A stretch of 64,000 nucleotides of DNA from Corticicoccus populi (lineage in GTDB: Bacteria > Bacillota > Bacilli > Staphylococcales > Salinicoccaceae): positions 496,001 through 560,000 of the forward strand of contig NZ_JBHUOQ010000004.1 in the NCBI RefSeq assembly GCF_042686195.1. Direction: 5' to 3'. The notes under the pieces were generated by a model, which saw only the letters and a program-made list of their open reading frames with translations, was not told where the DNA came from and did not search any database. The number at the start of each line of letters is the position of its first letter. The first letter of the stretch is position 1. Made by a program: the position numbers and the translations under genes. Positions 52,009 to 61,600 of the stretch are shown here, in pieces.

Positions 52009-52719
52009 TTATTCAATGTTATCGATATCTTCAGGCTGTTCAACGATGTCATCACTGTTGATGTCTGAATAGTTGAAAGTCAATTCATGATACATCTCAG
52101 TGTCATCCAATGTTGTGGTGTAGGTCACATTTAAATAGGCTGTCTGCATAGAGTCCTTATCAACACCGACTCTGACTGTGCCGCCGGTGGTCGATTCTTC
52201 TTCAGGGAATTCAACACCAATCGCGTCGACAACTTCTTTGGCGCGTTCGCCGTCGATTTCATAAAAGGCTTCATACATCGTGTCCTCTTCACCATGGAGT
52301 CGTATTTCTTCATCTTCCATTAAAGAGAGGATGCTGGTGACAATTTCATATTCTGTAAAGTAGAGTTCTTTAATCTGGTCCACAGAGAATACGGATGTTT
52401 TCCACTCAGGTTCTTCATATGACAAAATATTTTCAAATGTATCATCATTGTCGTAGTAGTAGTCATATTCATCATCCTGCTGGATAAAATATACTCTGCC
52501 CGTATTTTGTTCTGAGTCAATTGATGCATCGACAGTGCCTGAATACCGTTCGAATGTTTCTTCATTGACGGGATCTTCATAAGTATATTCAAGATTCAGG
52601 GTGTAAGAGGATACATCGTCGGAAGCGGTCCGTGTTTCACTCATAATATCTTCAGGCGACTGGGTGTTACAGGCGGCAAGGAATACGGTTGTGAATAATA
52701 TAAATAAAAACCGGTACAT
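52009..52719 (-). CDS. Lipoprotein of unknown function
   Basis: 236 residues. Type II signal peptide with lipobox LAAC (Cys17). The mature part is acidic and beta-rich (YTLNLEYTYEDPV, GTVDASIDSEQNTGRVYF, MQTAYLNVTYTTTL), resembling DUF6612/LolA-like lipoproteins of Bacillales. Tethered outside the membrane. No operon partner. Confidence 0.8.
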   Translation of the reverse strand: MYRFLFILFTTVFLAACNTQSPEDIMSETRTASDDVSSYTLNLEYTYEDPVNEETFERYSGTVDASIDSEQNTGRVYFIQQDDEYDYYYDNDDTFENILSYEEPEWKTSVFSVDQIKELYFTEYEIVTSILSLMEDEEIRLHGEEDTMYEAFYEIDGERAKEVVDAIGVEFPEEESTTGGTVRVGVDKDSMQTAYLNVTYTTTLDDTEMYHELTFNYSDINSDDIVEQPEDIDNIE

Positions 52720-52822
52720 TGAATCAGCTCCTTGTAATATTAGATTGTTATTACTATATATTCACTAAAAAATTGGAATGAAACAAATAATTAATAAAAT
52801 AAATATTGGGAAGTGAGCAGAG

Positions 52823-53278
52823 ATGGATTTTAGAAAAGCAGAAGAAAGTGATGTAAAAGAAATTGTCCGAATGCTTGCGGACGATGACCTTGGTGCATCA
52901 CGTGAAAAATACGAACATCCGCTGTCTGCAGAATACTATGACGCCTTTTCCGCAATTCAGGCGCAGAAAGGGAACGAGATTTTACTCGCAGTGGAAGGTG
53001 GGAATGTGTTAGGGTGTATCCAACTTACAATCATTCCTGGTCTCGCAAGACTCGGCATGAAACGTGCTCAAATTGAAGGGGTGCGTGTGGATAAAAAATA
53101 CAGAGGCAGGAAAATAGGTGAGGCATTGTTTCTTGAAGCGATTCGAATCGCAAAAGACGAGGGCTGCGGACTTGTGCAGTTAACGACTGATAAACAGCGC
53201 CCTGATGCATACCGCTTCTATGAAAAACTCGGCTTCACTGCAAGTCACGAAGGAATGAAATTAATACTTAAATCATAA
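52823..53278 (+). CDS. GNAT-family N-acetyltransferase
   Basis: 151 residues. Motif A: IEGVRVDKKYRGRKIGEALF; motif B: LVQLTTDKQRPDAYRFYEKLGF. Substrate unknown. A start with a purine-rich GGGAAGTGAGCAGAG leader at 52823. 17 bases before the next gene, so it may be the first gene of the operon 52823-55746. Confidence 0.88.
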   Translation: MDFRKAEESDVKEIVRMLADDDLGASREKYEHPLSAEYYDAFSAIQAQKGNEILLAVEGGNVLGCIQLTIIPGLARLGMKRAQIEGVRVDKKYRGRKIGEALFLEAIRIAKDEGCGLVQLTTDKQRPDAYRFYEKLGFTASHEGMKLILKS

Positions 53279-53295
53279 CTGAGAAGGAGACTGCC

Positions 53296-54495
53296 ATGTC
53301 AAAAAGAACACTCGGGCTGGTGCCGGCACCAGGAAGACCTGAAAAATTAGTTGAAAAGTTAATAGAAATCCTGCCCGAAGTGTTGAGTCGTGTAGTGGAT
53401 GATCGTATTTCCTGGGAAATAGAATGTGAGACAAATACTCTGGCAAGTTCATCAGAGTATATCAACGAAAATATCGACCGGGCAGACGACATACGGCGGA
53501 AAAACAACTGGGATATGGTCATTGCCGTAACGGATCTGCCGAGTTTATCCGAGCGGAAAGTGGTAATTTCAGAGTTTAATCAGGAAAAGGGGATTTCGAT
53601 TATTTCTCTGCCTGCGCTCGGCTGTTTTAAGCTGAAGCAGAAACTCCAGAATCTGATTATTCATCATGTGGAAATTCTATACGGCAGCGGCTCTTCTGAA
53701 GAAAACGGCGAGGTGAAGTCGCAGTTTATTGATAAGATTACGAGTGTGACACCGGAAGAAGACAATGACAGTTCAAAGCGTTATATTATTAAATCCACTG
53801 TGACAGGGTGGAGTCGTCTGGTTGTAGGTATGACATATATTAATGAGCCCTGGACTGTTTTAACTGGTTTTAAAACTATTGTATCCCTGGCGTTCGCAAC
53901 AGGAACGTATATTTCAATATTCTCAGGTGCATGGGAGCTGAGTCTTGAATATGAGCTCTGGCGCTTTTTACTCGGGATGTTTATCGCAGTTTCAGGCATG
54001 ACTGGATGGCTGATTTATGCACACAGGCTCTGGGAAAAGAAATCCCATAATTCCCAGACGCTGTACCGTTCCCTCTATAACTTAACCACACTCCTTACAG
54101 TGACGAGTGTGACACTTGTGAATTACGCTATCGTTTTTGTACTTTTAACTATATCGATTCTTCTGTTTGTACCGCCGGACTTGTTCGGCAGCTGGACCCC
54201 TGCCGACCCGAATACGAGCTGGAATGATTACTTTAATTTAATCTGGTTTGCTTCTTCACTTGGAATACTTGCCGGCGCACTCGGGTCTACTGTTGAAGAC
54301 GAAGATAAAATTCGTAATGTAACCTATTCATACCGACAGCTGTACCGTCACGAGCAGATTGAAAAAGAGGATGAAACTGAGTCATATGAAGAATCCGGGG
54401 AGAGTGAGAGTAAAACCCAGGATGAATCAGAGGAAGAGACTGAAGAATATGAAGGTCAAAAACAAGCACACCGGGAATCTGAGGAGGCTGAATGA
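53296..54495 (+). CDS. Membrane protein with cytosolic N-terminal domain, unknown (tandem paralogue 1)
   Basis: 399 residues. N-terminal soluble domain (1-155): LGLVPAPGRPEKLVEKL, NWDMVIAVTDLPSLSERKVV, GISIISLPALGCFKLKQKL. Then TGWSRLVVGMTYINEPWTVL and four membrane segments, with an acidic disordered tail (ESESKTQDESEEETEE). The next gene encodes a protein with the same layout (NWNYVITVTDLPVYEKEKII; MGGMAWTNNPFNMM). I recognise no named family. AGAAGGAG ribosome site. Stop and next ATG are one base apart. Confidence 0.75.
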   Translation: MSKRTLGLVPAPGRPEKLVEKLIEILPEVLSRVVDDRISWEIECETNTLASSSEYINENIDRADDIRRKNNWDMVIAVTDLPSLSERKVVISEFNQEKGISIISLPALGCFKLKQKLQNLIIHHVEILYGSGSSEENGEVKSQFIDKITSVTPEEDNDSSKRYIIKSTVTGWSRLVVGMTYINEPWTVLTGFKTIVSLAFATGTYISIFSGAWELSLEYELWRFLLGMFIAVSGMTGWLIYAHRLWEKKSHNSQTLYRSLYNLTTLLTVTSVTLVNYAIVFVLLTISILLFVPPDLFGSWTPADPNTSWNDYFNLIWFASSLGILAGALGSTVEDEDKIRNVTYSYRQLYRHEQIEKEDETESYEESGESESKTQDESEEETEEYEGQKQAHRESEEAE

Positions 54496-54496
54496 T

Positions 54497-55579
54497 ATGA
54501 CGGATAAATGTGTTGGAGTGATTATAGCACCCGGTGCACTCGGAAATGTGACTGAAACATTTAAAGAGAAACTGCCGAATCAGCTTTCAGAAGGAGTATC
54601 GGATACAGTCGACTGGAAGGTGGAAGTGGTGACAGATCCACTTACAGGTTTTGCGGAGTCAAAAGAAGAGATTTATGAAAAAACTTTAGAATATTTTGAG
54701 GATAATGGATGGAATTATGTGATTACAGTCACTGACCTGCCTGTATACGAGAAAGAAAAAATTATTGCGATTGATGTTAATAAGACAAGGAAGGCCGCAA
54801 TCATTTCAACTCCTTCCTACGGTTTCCCGCCGGTGAAAAAGAAAGTTGAACGTTCGATTATTTCAATTGTTAAAATGATGGATGGTATTTATGATGAAAC
54901 GAGGCATGGACGTCTATTCAAGAATTTTTTTCCGACAAGCAGACTGCAGTATACGACAGACAACCCTGACAGTTCAGACAGCCGGGCATTATATTATTTA
55001 AATAATAATACCAGAGGCACTCTGCGTTTAATGGGCGGTATGGCATGGACAAATAATCCGTTTAACATGATGCGGAGTCTGAGCGGTGTAATCGCGATTG
55101 CTTTTGCGACAGGCTCATTCGGTCTGATTTTTTCAACCATGTGGAATTTGAGTTATCATTTTCCGTTATGGCGGCTCGCAGCGGTCAGTGTGCTTGCGGT
55201 TTTCGGTATGGTTATTTGGATTATTGTGTCACACAGTCTCTGGGAATCGCCGGGGAGCGGGCGAAGTAAACATATCGTAAGACTATATAACAGCACCACA
55301 GTGCTGACGCTTATCATTTCTTTATTTTTTTACTATACAGTACTTTATTTGATGTTTTTGGGTGCGGGGGTTATATTATTACCATCCACTTATGTGGCAT
55401 CCACAATTGGTGTCGATAATATCGGCCCGGGTTTTTATCTGGAACTTGCGTGGTTTGCAGCGTCATTGTCAACAGTTGCAGGAGCCATTGGTGCAGGTAT
55501 ACAGGACCGTGATTTAATCAGAGAAAGTACGTACGGGTACAGACAGCGCTTTCGTTATGAACGGTCGTTTAAAGAATAA
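54497..55579 (+). CDS. Membrane protein, unknown (tandem paralogue 2)
   Basis: 360 residues from ATG 54497 (GAGGAGG just upstream, TGATATG junction with paralogue 1). Same order as its neighbour: CVGVIIAPGALGNVTETFKE, then VITVTDLPVYEKEK, AAIISTPSYGFPPVKKK, MGGMAWTNNPFNMM, four membrane segments, and a basic end (YGYRQRFRYERSFKE). No acidic tail. The shared TDLP motif and conserved (N)P(F/W) before the first TM are candidate functional residues. Possible heterodimer. Confidence 0.75.
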   Translation: MTDKCVGVIIAPGALGNVTETFKEKLPNQLSEGVSDTVDWKVEVVTDPLTGFAESKEEIYEKTLEYFEDNGWNYVITVTDLPVYEKEKIIAIDVNKTRKAAIISTPSYGFPPVKKKVERSIISIVKMMDGIYDETRHGRLFKNFFPTSRLQYTTDNPDSSDSRALYYLNNNTRGTLRLMGGMAWTNNPFNMMRSLSGVIAIAFATGSFGLIFSTMWNLSYHFPLWRLAAVSVLAVFGMVIWIIVSHSLWESPGSGRSKHIVRLYNSTTVLTLIISLFFYYTVLYLMFLGAGVILLPSTYVASTIGVDNIGPGFYLELAWFAASLSTVAGAIGAGIQDRDLIRESTYGYRQRFRYERSFKE

Positions 55580-55632
55580 AAGAAGTATGATTTGAAAATT
55601 GATTCCCTTATGGGAGTGTAGGAGGAAGTGCT

Positions 55633-55746
55633 GTGATTATAGGAGCAGTAAGCCCCATGTCATTTGTTATCATGCTGGTTCTCGCGTTCATCATTTTTAT
55701 CGTCATCAGACGAATGAAGCTGTCAAAGAAAAATTCCGGGAAATAA
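55633..55746 (+). CDS. 37-residue single-span membrane peptide
   Basis: GTG at 55633 with strong TAGGAGGAAG. MIIGAVSPMSFVIMLVLAFI is followed by IFIVIRRMKLSKKNSGK: one membrane helix and a basic cytosolic tail. Lies 53 bases after the tandem membrane-protein genes on the same strand, likely their third operon member or an independent small membrane protein. Confidence 0.6.
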   Translation: MIIGAVSPMSFVIMLVLAFIIFIVIRRMKLSKKNSGK

Positions 55747-55867
55747 TTGTATCTGTTAAATATGAATAGAAGAAGTGAAGTACAGAAGCGGGTTCCGTTT
55801 CTGTATTTTTATTAAAAAAATAACGACTGTTAATGAGGACCTGCAGATTTAAATTACTTTAAAAATA

Positions 55868-55912
55868 AACAACACCGGATACCGGGAATGCCGGTAACCA
55901 GTGCTGTTTTTA
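55868..55912. terminator. Terminator of the MHS transporter gene
   Basis: Imperfect AACA-CACCGG...CCGG-GTG-TGTT hairpin just downstream of the minus-strand stop at 55918. Confidence 0.6.
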
Positions 55913-55917
55913 GTAAA

Positions 55918-57213
55918 TTACTCGTGATCCAAATCCTGAGCCTGAACGCCTTTGATTGACCATACAGCAATAATAGAGATAATGGAAGTTGCGACAATGT
56001 AGATGGATACAGGAATGCTTGAACCGTTGAACTGTTCCATTAAAAATTCTGAAATCATTGGTGCACTACCTCCTGCCAGTGCAGCACCAATCTGATAGCC
56101 GAGCGTTACGCCTGTATAACGAACCTCTTTACTGAATGCTTCAGAGAACATTGTCCCAAGAACAGCGGTAATCGGCGGCCATATGATGGAAAGACCGATT
56201 AATGTTGCCAGTATCATAAGGAACGGCTGGTGTGTGTTGACAATCAGGAAATACGGGAATGCATAAATTAACATTGCAGTGGACCCAATCAGGAACATTT
56301 TACGGCGGCCGTATTTATCTGACAGACTTCCGAAAACCGGGATTAGAAATGTTGTAATTAATGCCGCAATCATGACTGATAACATCATAAACTCAAATGA
56401 AACATCGAGACGTGCAGTACCATACCCTACGATAAATGTAGTGAAGATATAGAACGGTCCCGTTTCAACAAATTTTGCCGCTGAAGTAATGAATACTTCC
56501 TTAGTGTGTTTCTGAAATGTTTCAACAATTGGAAGCTTTGGCACCTGATCGGATTTTGCCGCCTCTTCCTTCATTTTCTTGAATGCCGGTGTTTCATCTA
56601 AATCTTTACGTATCCATAATCCAAAGCCGACGAGAAGCAGGCTGAAAATGAATGGAATACGCCATCCCCATGTTAAAAATGTTTCTTCCGGCAGAAGAGT
56701 AGTTAAAAGGAAGAAAAATCCGTATGCCAGCACCAGACCGATGGTAATCCCCATCTGCGGCACACTGCCGTAGAAGCCGCGCTGGTTTTTAGGTGCATAT
56801 TCTGTTGCCAGTAAAAGTGCACCGCCCCATTCGCCGCCGATACCAAGTCCTTGAATGATTCTGAACAGCAGTAAAAGTAAAGGTGCTGCAATACCGATCT
56901 GCGCATACGTTGGAAGAAAACCGATTCCCGCTGTAGCTACCCCCATTAATGTCAGCGTGATGATAAGTGTTTTTTTGCGTCCGACTCTATCCCCAAGGTG
57001 AGCAAAAACAACGCCGCCTAAAGGACGAATGAAAAACGAAAGTGCCAGACCAAAATAAGCAAGTATTGTTGAAAGAAAAGCATCTTCTGTTACAAAGTAC
57101 TGCGTATTGAAGATGATACTTGCGACTGCAGCATAAAGGAAGAAGTCAAACCATTCAATAGATGACCCGATTAAGCTTGCAGTGAGTACTTTATTACGTA
57201 ATTTCTTATCCAT
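55918..57213 (-). CDS. MFS transporter, metabolite:H+ symporter (MHS) family
   Basis: 431 residues, twelve membrane helices. SSIEWFDFFLYAAVASIIF (MHS start), HLGDRVGRKKTLIIT (MFS motif A), GLGIGGEWGGALLL (MHS motif) and FGSLSDKYGRRKM (second motif A). Related to ProP, KgtP and ShiA: proton symport of an organic acid or zwitterion. Next to LysR (57372), GltS and a ureohydrolase, so its substrate may be linked to their pathway. Confidence 0.88.
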   Translation of the reverse strand: MDKKLRNKVLTASLIGSSIEWFDFFLYAAVASIIFNTQYFVTEDAFLSTILAYFGLALSFFIRPLGGVVFAHLGDRVGRKKTLIITLTLMGVATAGIGFLPTYAQIGIAAPLLLLLFRIIQGLGIGGEWGGALLLATEYAPKNQRGFYGSVPQMGITIGLVLAYGFFFLLTTLLPEETFLTWGWRIPFIFSLLLVGFGLWIRKDLDETPAFKKMKEEAAKSDQVPKLPIVETFQKHTKEVFITSAAKFVETGPFYIFTTFIVGYGTARLDVSFEFMMLSVMIAALITTFLIPVFGSLSDKYGRRKMFLIGSTAMLIYAFPYFLIVNTHQPFLMILATLIGLSIIWPPITAVLGTMFSEAFSKEVRYTGVTLGYQIGAALAGGSAPMISEFLMEQFNGSSIPVSIYIVATSIISIIAVWSIKGVQAQDLDHE

Positions 57214-57371
57214 GATTATACCCCCAAACGCATAATTATAGATTTATATTAGTTTCATTATAAAAATAAGTCAACATAAATTTTCTGTCAATTTAAATAT
57301 TGAAATCATCACAGTTTTGAGGTTTGGTTTAATGTTTAGAATTTAATTTCTTGTAGAAATATTTGAAGATA

Positions 57372-58265
57372 TTATTTTTTTGAAAATGATCTGCATAGTG
57401 AGATGAAATGACTAACAGAATTGATAGATACCCGGTTTTTATTATAGAGCAGATAGACTTTCCGCTTTGGAGTAAAATCTGAGATTTCCATCTGTTGAAA
57501 AGTATTGCTGCCGGGAATGGTTACATAACTTTTCGGAAGAAAGGTGACACCAAGCCCTGATTCGACAAGAGAACAGGCGGTATCAAAGCGCTCCACTTCA
57601 TATTTTATGAGTGGTGTAATACCAGCAGTTTCGAATACTGTAAGTATATCCTGATGTGTCAGAAATTTGTTCGGTGTGATAATCAACGGGATATTTTTCA
57701 GTTCTTTTAAAGACACAACTGCTTTTCTTTTACCGAAAATTTCTTCCCTTGCAGCAAGTATGAATTCTTCTTCATAGAGAAGCTCACAATTAATTAAATC
57801 GTCCTCCATTTTATGATTAGATATGCAGAGGTGAAGACTGCTGGTTTTTAAAGCATTATTCATCTCCTTCAAAGTAATTATCTCATAGAGCTCAAATTTT
57901 TGATCTTTGTATTTCTGATGGTGCTTATCAATAATCTGCGGCAGCCAGTTTTTTACTGATTCAATCATACCGATGGATATAGCGCCTGTCCCATACTCTC
58001 CCAGGTACTCAAGATTTTTCTCCAATGACTGATGATGGTTTAGAAATTCTTTGGCGAAAATAAAAAACTGTTGGCCTATTTCAGTTAATATGACTCTTTT
58101 CTTTTCTCTTTCAAACAACTGGGTCCCTGTATCCTGTTCTAATTTTTTAATTGCGTAGCTTAATGACGGCTGTGCAATTTTTAACGATTGAGACGCTTTA
58201 GTGAAATTTTCATGCTCTGCCAATGCAACAAAGTATTTGATAGTTCTTATATCCATTCTCCCCAT
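57372..58265 (-). CDS. LysR-family transcriptional regulator
   Basis: 297 residues (ATG 58265, or ATG 58256 with GGGGAG). HTH: YFVALAEHENFTKASQSLKI then AQPSLSYAIKKLE; the C-terminal effector domain holds SIGMIESVKNWLPQI and ESGLGVTFLPKSY. Divergent from GltS (58378); the 110-base gap should carry its operator and the gltS promoter. Probable activator of gltS and the ureohydrolase. Confidence 0.9.
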   Translation of the reverse strand: MGRMDIRTIKYFVALAEHENFTKASQSLKIAQPSLSYAIKKLEQDTGTQLFEREKKRVILTEIGQQFFIFAKEFLNHHQSLEKNLEYLGEYGTGAISIGMIESVKNWLPQIIDKHHQKYKDQKFELYEIITLKEMNNALKTSSLHLCISNHKMEDDLINCELLYEEEFILAAREEIFGKRKAVVSLKELKNIPLIITPNKFLTHQDILTVFETAGITPLIKYEVERFDTACSLVESGLGVTFLPKSYVTIPGSNTFQQMEISDFTPKRKVYLLYNKNRVSINSVSHFISLCRSFSKK

Positions 58266-58377
58266 CCCTTCATAGTTTCCTTCTATATAAACATAGATAA
58301 ATAGTATTGGTATCTATTATAACGCTATATTATAATAATATTGAGAATTTTCTTTAAAATCTCTAGGGGGGATGTCT

Positions 58378-59574
58378 ATGGAGTTTAATCAGGTTACTTC
58401 ATTGTTCTTGGCAGTGTTGGTTTTTCTTATAGGTGCATACTTGGTAAAACACATTAAGTTACTGGATCGGTTTTCCATTCCGGCACCGGTGGCTGGCGGG
58501 CTGGTATTTGCGTTATTGATATTTGTGATGCATGCTTCAGGTATTATCACAATCACTTTGGATACATCTTTGCAGAACTTATTTATGCTGGTATTTTTTA
58601 CAACGGTAGGGCTTGGTGCGAGTGTCAGACTTATCAGAATGGGCGGTAAGTTATTAATTATTTATTTGCTTGCAGCAGGTTTTTTATCTTTAGTACAGAA
58701 TACGATGGGCGTTACAATTGCAAGTCTTCTCGGGATACATCCACTGCTTGGGCTTATGGCATCTTCCCCTGCTATGATTGGCGGCCATGGCGGTGCGGCA
58801 GCATTTGGCGCAACAGTTGAAGGACTTGGTGTTGATGGTGCTGTAGCTGTAGGTATTGCTGCTGCAACACTGGGACTGGTAGCCGGTGGTTTGGTTGGCG
58901 GTCCGGTCGCAAGATATTTATTAAATAAACATCATTTAAAGGGTGAAGTACAGAATGATATTGATGCGCACACTTTTAATGAGGCTCGAGGGAAGAAAGT
59001 TTCAACAACTCAGTTTTTCGTTTACCTGGGAATTATTACGTTTTCAATGGCACTGGGGACATTCATTGGTGACAGGTTTTCTGAACTCACAGGTTTTGTG
59101 CTCCCGGATTATGTAGGTGCTATGCTGATTGCCGTTTTAATCAGAAGTTTGATTGATGCCGGACAGGAGCGTATTTCGTTTGAATTTGATACCACTCTGA
59201 ATGATTCGATTGGAGGAGTATCCCTTGGTATTTTTTTAGCCATGGCTTTAATGAGTATAAAATTGTGGGAACTTGCAGATCTTGCATTACCGATTCTGCT
59301 TATCGTTTCAATGCATGTGTTATTTATTATTTTATACGTTATTTTCATAGTTTACAGAGTACTCGGAAGAAATTATGATGCAGTTGTTATGTTGAATGGT
59401 ATGATTGGCCATGGTCTCGGAGCAACACCGACAGCGATGGCTAATATGGATGCTTTGACGAAAAAATTCGGTGAATCAAGAACTGCATTTTTAATCGTGC
59501 CGATTGTCGGTGCGTTCTTGATTGATACAATTAATATCCCGATTATTGTATTCTTTATCAATTTATTCGGGTAA
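58378..59574 (+). CDS. gltS: Sodium/glutamate symporter GltS family
   Basis: 398 residues from ATG 58378 with AGGGGGG 7 bases upstream (ATG 58372 is too close to that site). Two inverted halves with the GltS motifs SSPAMIGGHGGAAAFGATVE and LNGMIGHGLGATPTAMANMD. Na+-coupled uptake of glutamate or an analogue. Followed after 27 bases by a ureohydrolase gene; the pair suggests uptake and hydrolysis of a guanidino acid. Confidence 0.92.
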   Translation: MEFNQVTSLFLAVLVFLIGAYLVKHIKLLDRFSIPAPVAGGLVFALLIFVMHASGIITITLDTSLQNLFMLVFFTTVGLGASVRLIRMGGKLLIIYLLAAGFLSLVQNTMGVTIASLLGIHPLLGLMASSPAMIGGHGGAAAFGATVEGLGVDGAVAVGIAAATLGLVAGGLVGGPVARYLLNKHHLKGEVQNDIDAHTFNEARGKKVSTTQFFVYLGIITFSMALGTFIGDRFSELTGFVLPDYVGAMLIAVLIRSLIDAGQERISFEFDTTLNDSIGGVSLGIFLAMALMSIKLWELADLALPILLIVSMHVLFIILYVIFIVYRVLGRNYDAVVMLNGMIGHGLGATPTAMANMDALTKKFGESRTAFLIVPIVGAFLIDTINIPIIVFFINLFG

Positions 59575-59601
59575 AACTACAGATGATAAAAGGGTGATAA
59601 T

Positions 59602-60522
59602 ATGACACTGCCAATTACGGGGATTGCTACTTTCGGACGTTATCCGTTATGTGATGATTTGGATAATATTCAAGCTGAAGTCGGAATTCTTGGTGCACCG
59701 AGCGATATCGGTGTTGGGTTTTTATCGGGAACGAGACTCGGTCCGAGAAGAATCAGGGAAGCGTCTACACAATACGGCAGAGGTGAAGTGGGTTTTTATG
59801 ATCCGGAAAGAGATGAAACTTATCTGGCAGGAAAAAATAATATTGTGGACTGCGGAGATGCCCCGCTTGTACAAGGAGATTTAAAAGCGACGCTTTCAAA
59901 TATTGAAAACTGCGTAAGAAAGATAGCAGCTTCTGACACACTGCCGGTTGTGCTCGGCGGTGACCATTCGATTTCAATCCCTGTTGCACAGGCGCTTGAT
60001 AAATATGAAAATCTGACTGTCATTCAAATTGATGCGCACCTGGACTGGACGGATTCAAGAGACGGTCAGAAATATGGAAACGGGAGCCCGCTTCGAAGAA
60101 TGTCTGAAATGTCTCATATTGGTGATATTGTTCAGATTGGATTACGAGGCATGGGAAGCAGTAGAAAAGAAGATTATGAAGATGCCCGGGACTATGGCTG
60201 TCAATTAATTTCGGCACAGGAAGCGAAAACAATGGATGTGGATACATTAATGGATAGAATTCCGGATTTTGAAAATTGTTTTGTCACAATAGACATTGAC
60301 GGACTGGATATTTCCATTGCGCCGGGAACAGGATCTCCGTCACCGGGGGGATTAAGTTTCGAGTGGCTGATTGAGTTCCTGGAGGGTATTTCAAAGAAAG
60401 GGAATGTCGCAGGTTTTGATCTTGTGGAGGTTGCGCCTCAGTATGATCCGACGGATACGACAACGCGGACAGCATCTCTCGTAATTTTGAACTTTATTGC
60501 ATTTATATTAAAGAATAGATAA
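59602..60522 (+). CDS. Ureohydrolase (agmatinase/guanidino-acid hydrolase family)
   Basis: 306 residues. Mn-binding motifs: VVLGGDHSISIP, IQIDAHLDWTD and TIDIDGLDISIAPGTGSPSP (the usual DxDxxDP has Ile in place of Pro). Releases urea (or ammonia) from a guanidino compound; agmatine, guanidinobutyrate, guanidinopropionate and guanidine hydrolases all share this fold. The upstream gltS suggests an acidic substrate such as guanidinobutyrate. AAAGGGTG ribosome site. Specificity not decided from sequence. Confidence 0.85.
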   Translation: MTLPITGIATFGRYPLCDDLDNIQAEVGILGAPSDIGVGFLSGTRLGPRRIREASTQYGRGEVGFYDPERDETYLAGKNNIVDCGDAPLVQGDLKATLSNIENCVRKIAASDTLPVVLGGDHSISIPVAQALDKYENLTVIQIDAHLDWTDSRDGQKYGNGSPLRRMSEMSHIGDIVQIGLRGMGSSRKEDYEDARDYGCQLISAQEAKTMDVDTLMDRIPDFENCFVTIDIDGLDISIAPGTGSPSPGGLSFEWLIEFLEGISKKGNVAGFDLVEVAPQYDPTDTTTRTASLVILNFIAFILKNR

Positions 60523-60525
60523 ATC

Positions 60526-60552
60526 AAATGCGGGTGCCGGGCACCCGCATTT
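60526..60552. terminator. Bidirectional terminator
   Basis: AAATGCGGGTGC-CGG-GCACCCGCATTT followed by TTCG, between the ureohydrolase and phzF-like genes. Confidence 0.85.
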
Positions 60553-60585
60553 TTCGTGTTATTCAGTTGATGACCGGCATCATTG

Positions 60586-61446
60586 TCAGCTGTTCAACGT
60601 TCCGTCCACGCATGTTACAGTATGTCCGCCGAGTTCAATACGGCCGTCTTCCTTAAAACGGACTTCAATATAGCCGTCTCGTTTCACACGTGAACCCTGC
60701 GATGCGGTATAACGGTCTTCATTAATCAGATTGAACAGTTTTACCATATTTGCCACACAGCCGTTGCCGCTGCCGCACACCGGATCTTCGGGGACACCTT
60801 CGTTCGGTGCAAATGAGCGGACTTCAAACTGCGTTCTGCTGTTGGGGTCCGTCTCGCCGAAGACAGTGACGCCGGTAATACCGTCCGGGATTATAGACGA
60901 TAATTTCTGCATATCGGGAATGAGCTTTCCGACTATTTCATCACTCGGAAGCTGAAGTGTGACCCATACAGCACCGATATCAACTACCCTGCTGTACTTC
61001 ACGTCATCTGCGTTAATATCCAATGCATCCATCAGTGAAAGCATCATTTGAGGATCTACTTCTTTAATTTCTGCCTCTGGCAGCGTGAAAAATATTTCAT
61101 CATGGTCTATCCGGATATCCACAAGGCCGATTCGGCATTCCTGTACAAGCCGTCCCGGTGTTTTAGGTTTGATGCCGTGCTGCAGTACAGCGTGAGCGGA
61201 CCCGAGTGTCGGGTGTCCTGCAAAGGGGAGTTCGCTGTTGGGTGTAAAGATTCTGAGCTTATAATCTGCATCCGGATGATCAGGTGTACATACAAATGTC
61301 GTTTCTGACAGATTGGTCCAGTGAGCGATGCGCTGCATTTCTGAAGCGGACAGGCCGTCTGCTTCAAGTACAACCGCAACAGGATTCCCTGTAAAAGGAA
61401 CCGCAGTAAAAACGTCAACTTGCTGGAAGGGGAGTGGGGATGTCAT
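60586..61446 (-). CDS. PhzF-family isomerase
   Basis: 286 residues. FQQVDVFTAVPFTGNPVAVV start; NLSETTFV with the catalytic Glu (about 48); FTPNSELPFAGHPTLG; and second-domain FEVRSFAPNEGVPEDPVCGSG. Diaminopimelate-epimerase-like two-domain fold. Outside phenazine pathways the substrate is unknown. ATG 61446 with AAGGAGG. Confidence 0.9.
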   Translation of the reverse strand: MTSPLPFQQVDVFTAVPFTGNPVAVVLEADGLSASEMQRIAHWTNLSETTFVCTPDHPDADYKLRIFTPNSELPFAGHPTLGSAHAVLQHGIKPKTPGRLVQECRIGLVDIRIDHDEIFFTLPEAEIKEVDPQMMLSLMDALDINADDVKYSRVVDIGAVWVTLQLPSDEIVGKLIPDMQKLSSIIPDGITGVTVFGETDPNSRTQFEVRSFAPNEGVPEDPVCGSGNGCVANMVKLFNLINEDRYTASQGSRVKRDGYIEVRFKEDGRIELGGHTVTCVDGTLNS

Positions 61447-61548
61447 GATTACGCCTCCTTGGTTTTAATTTCTGAATGAAATACTCTGCTTTGATTACAG
61501 TCTATTATGACATATTTGGCCGTTTATAAATAATTTAAGGACGTAAAA

Positions 61549-61600
61549 AAACATTCAATCCAAGGCGGTATGGATATACCGGCGGATGAATGTTTTTTAT
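61549..61600. terminator. Long imperfect terminator between phzF-like promoter and lysE
   Basis: AAAAACATTCA...CGGTAT / ATACCG...GAATGTTTTTT stem. Serves the minus-strand exporter gene whose stop is at 61597. Confidence 0.65.
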
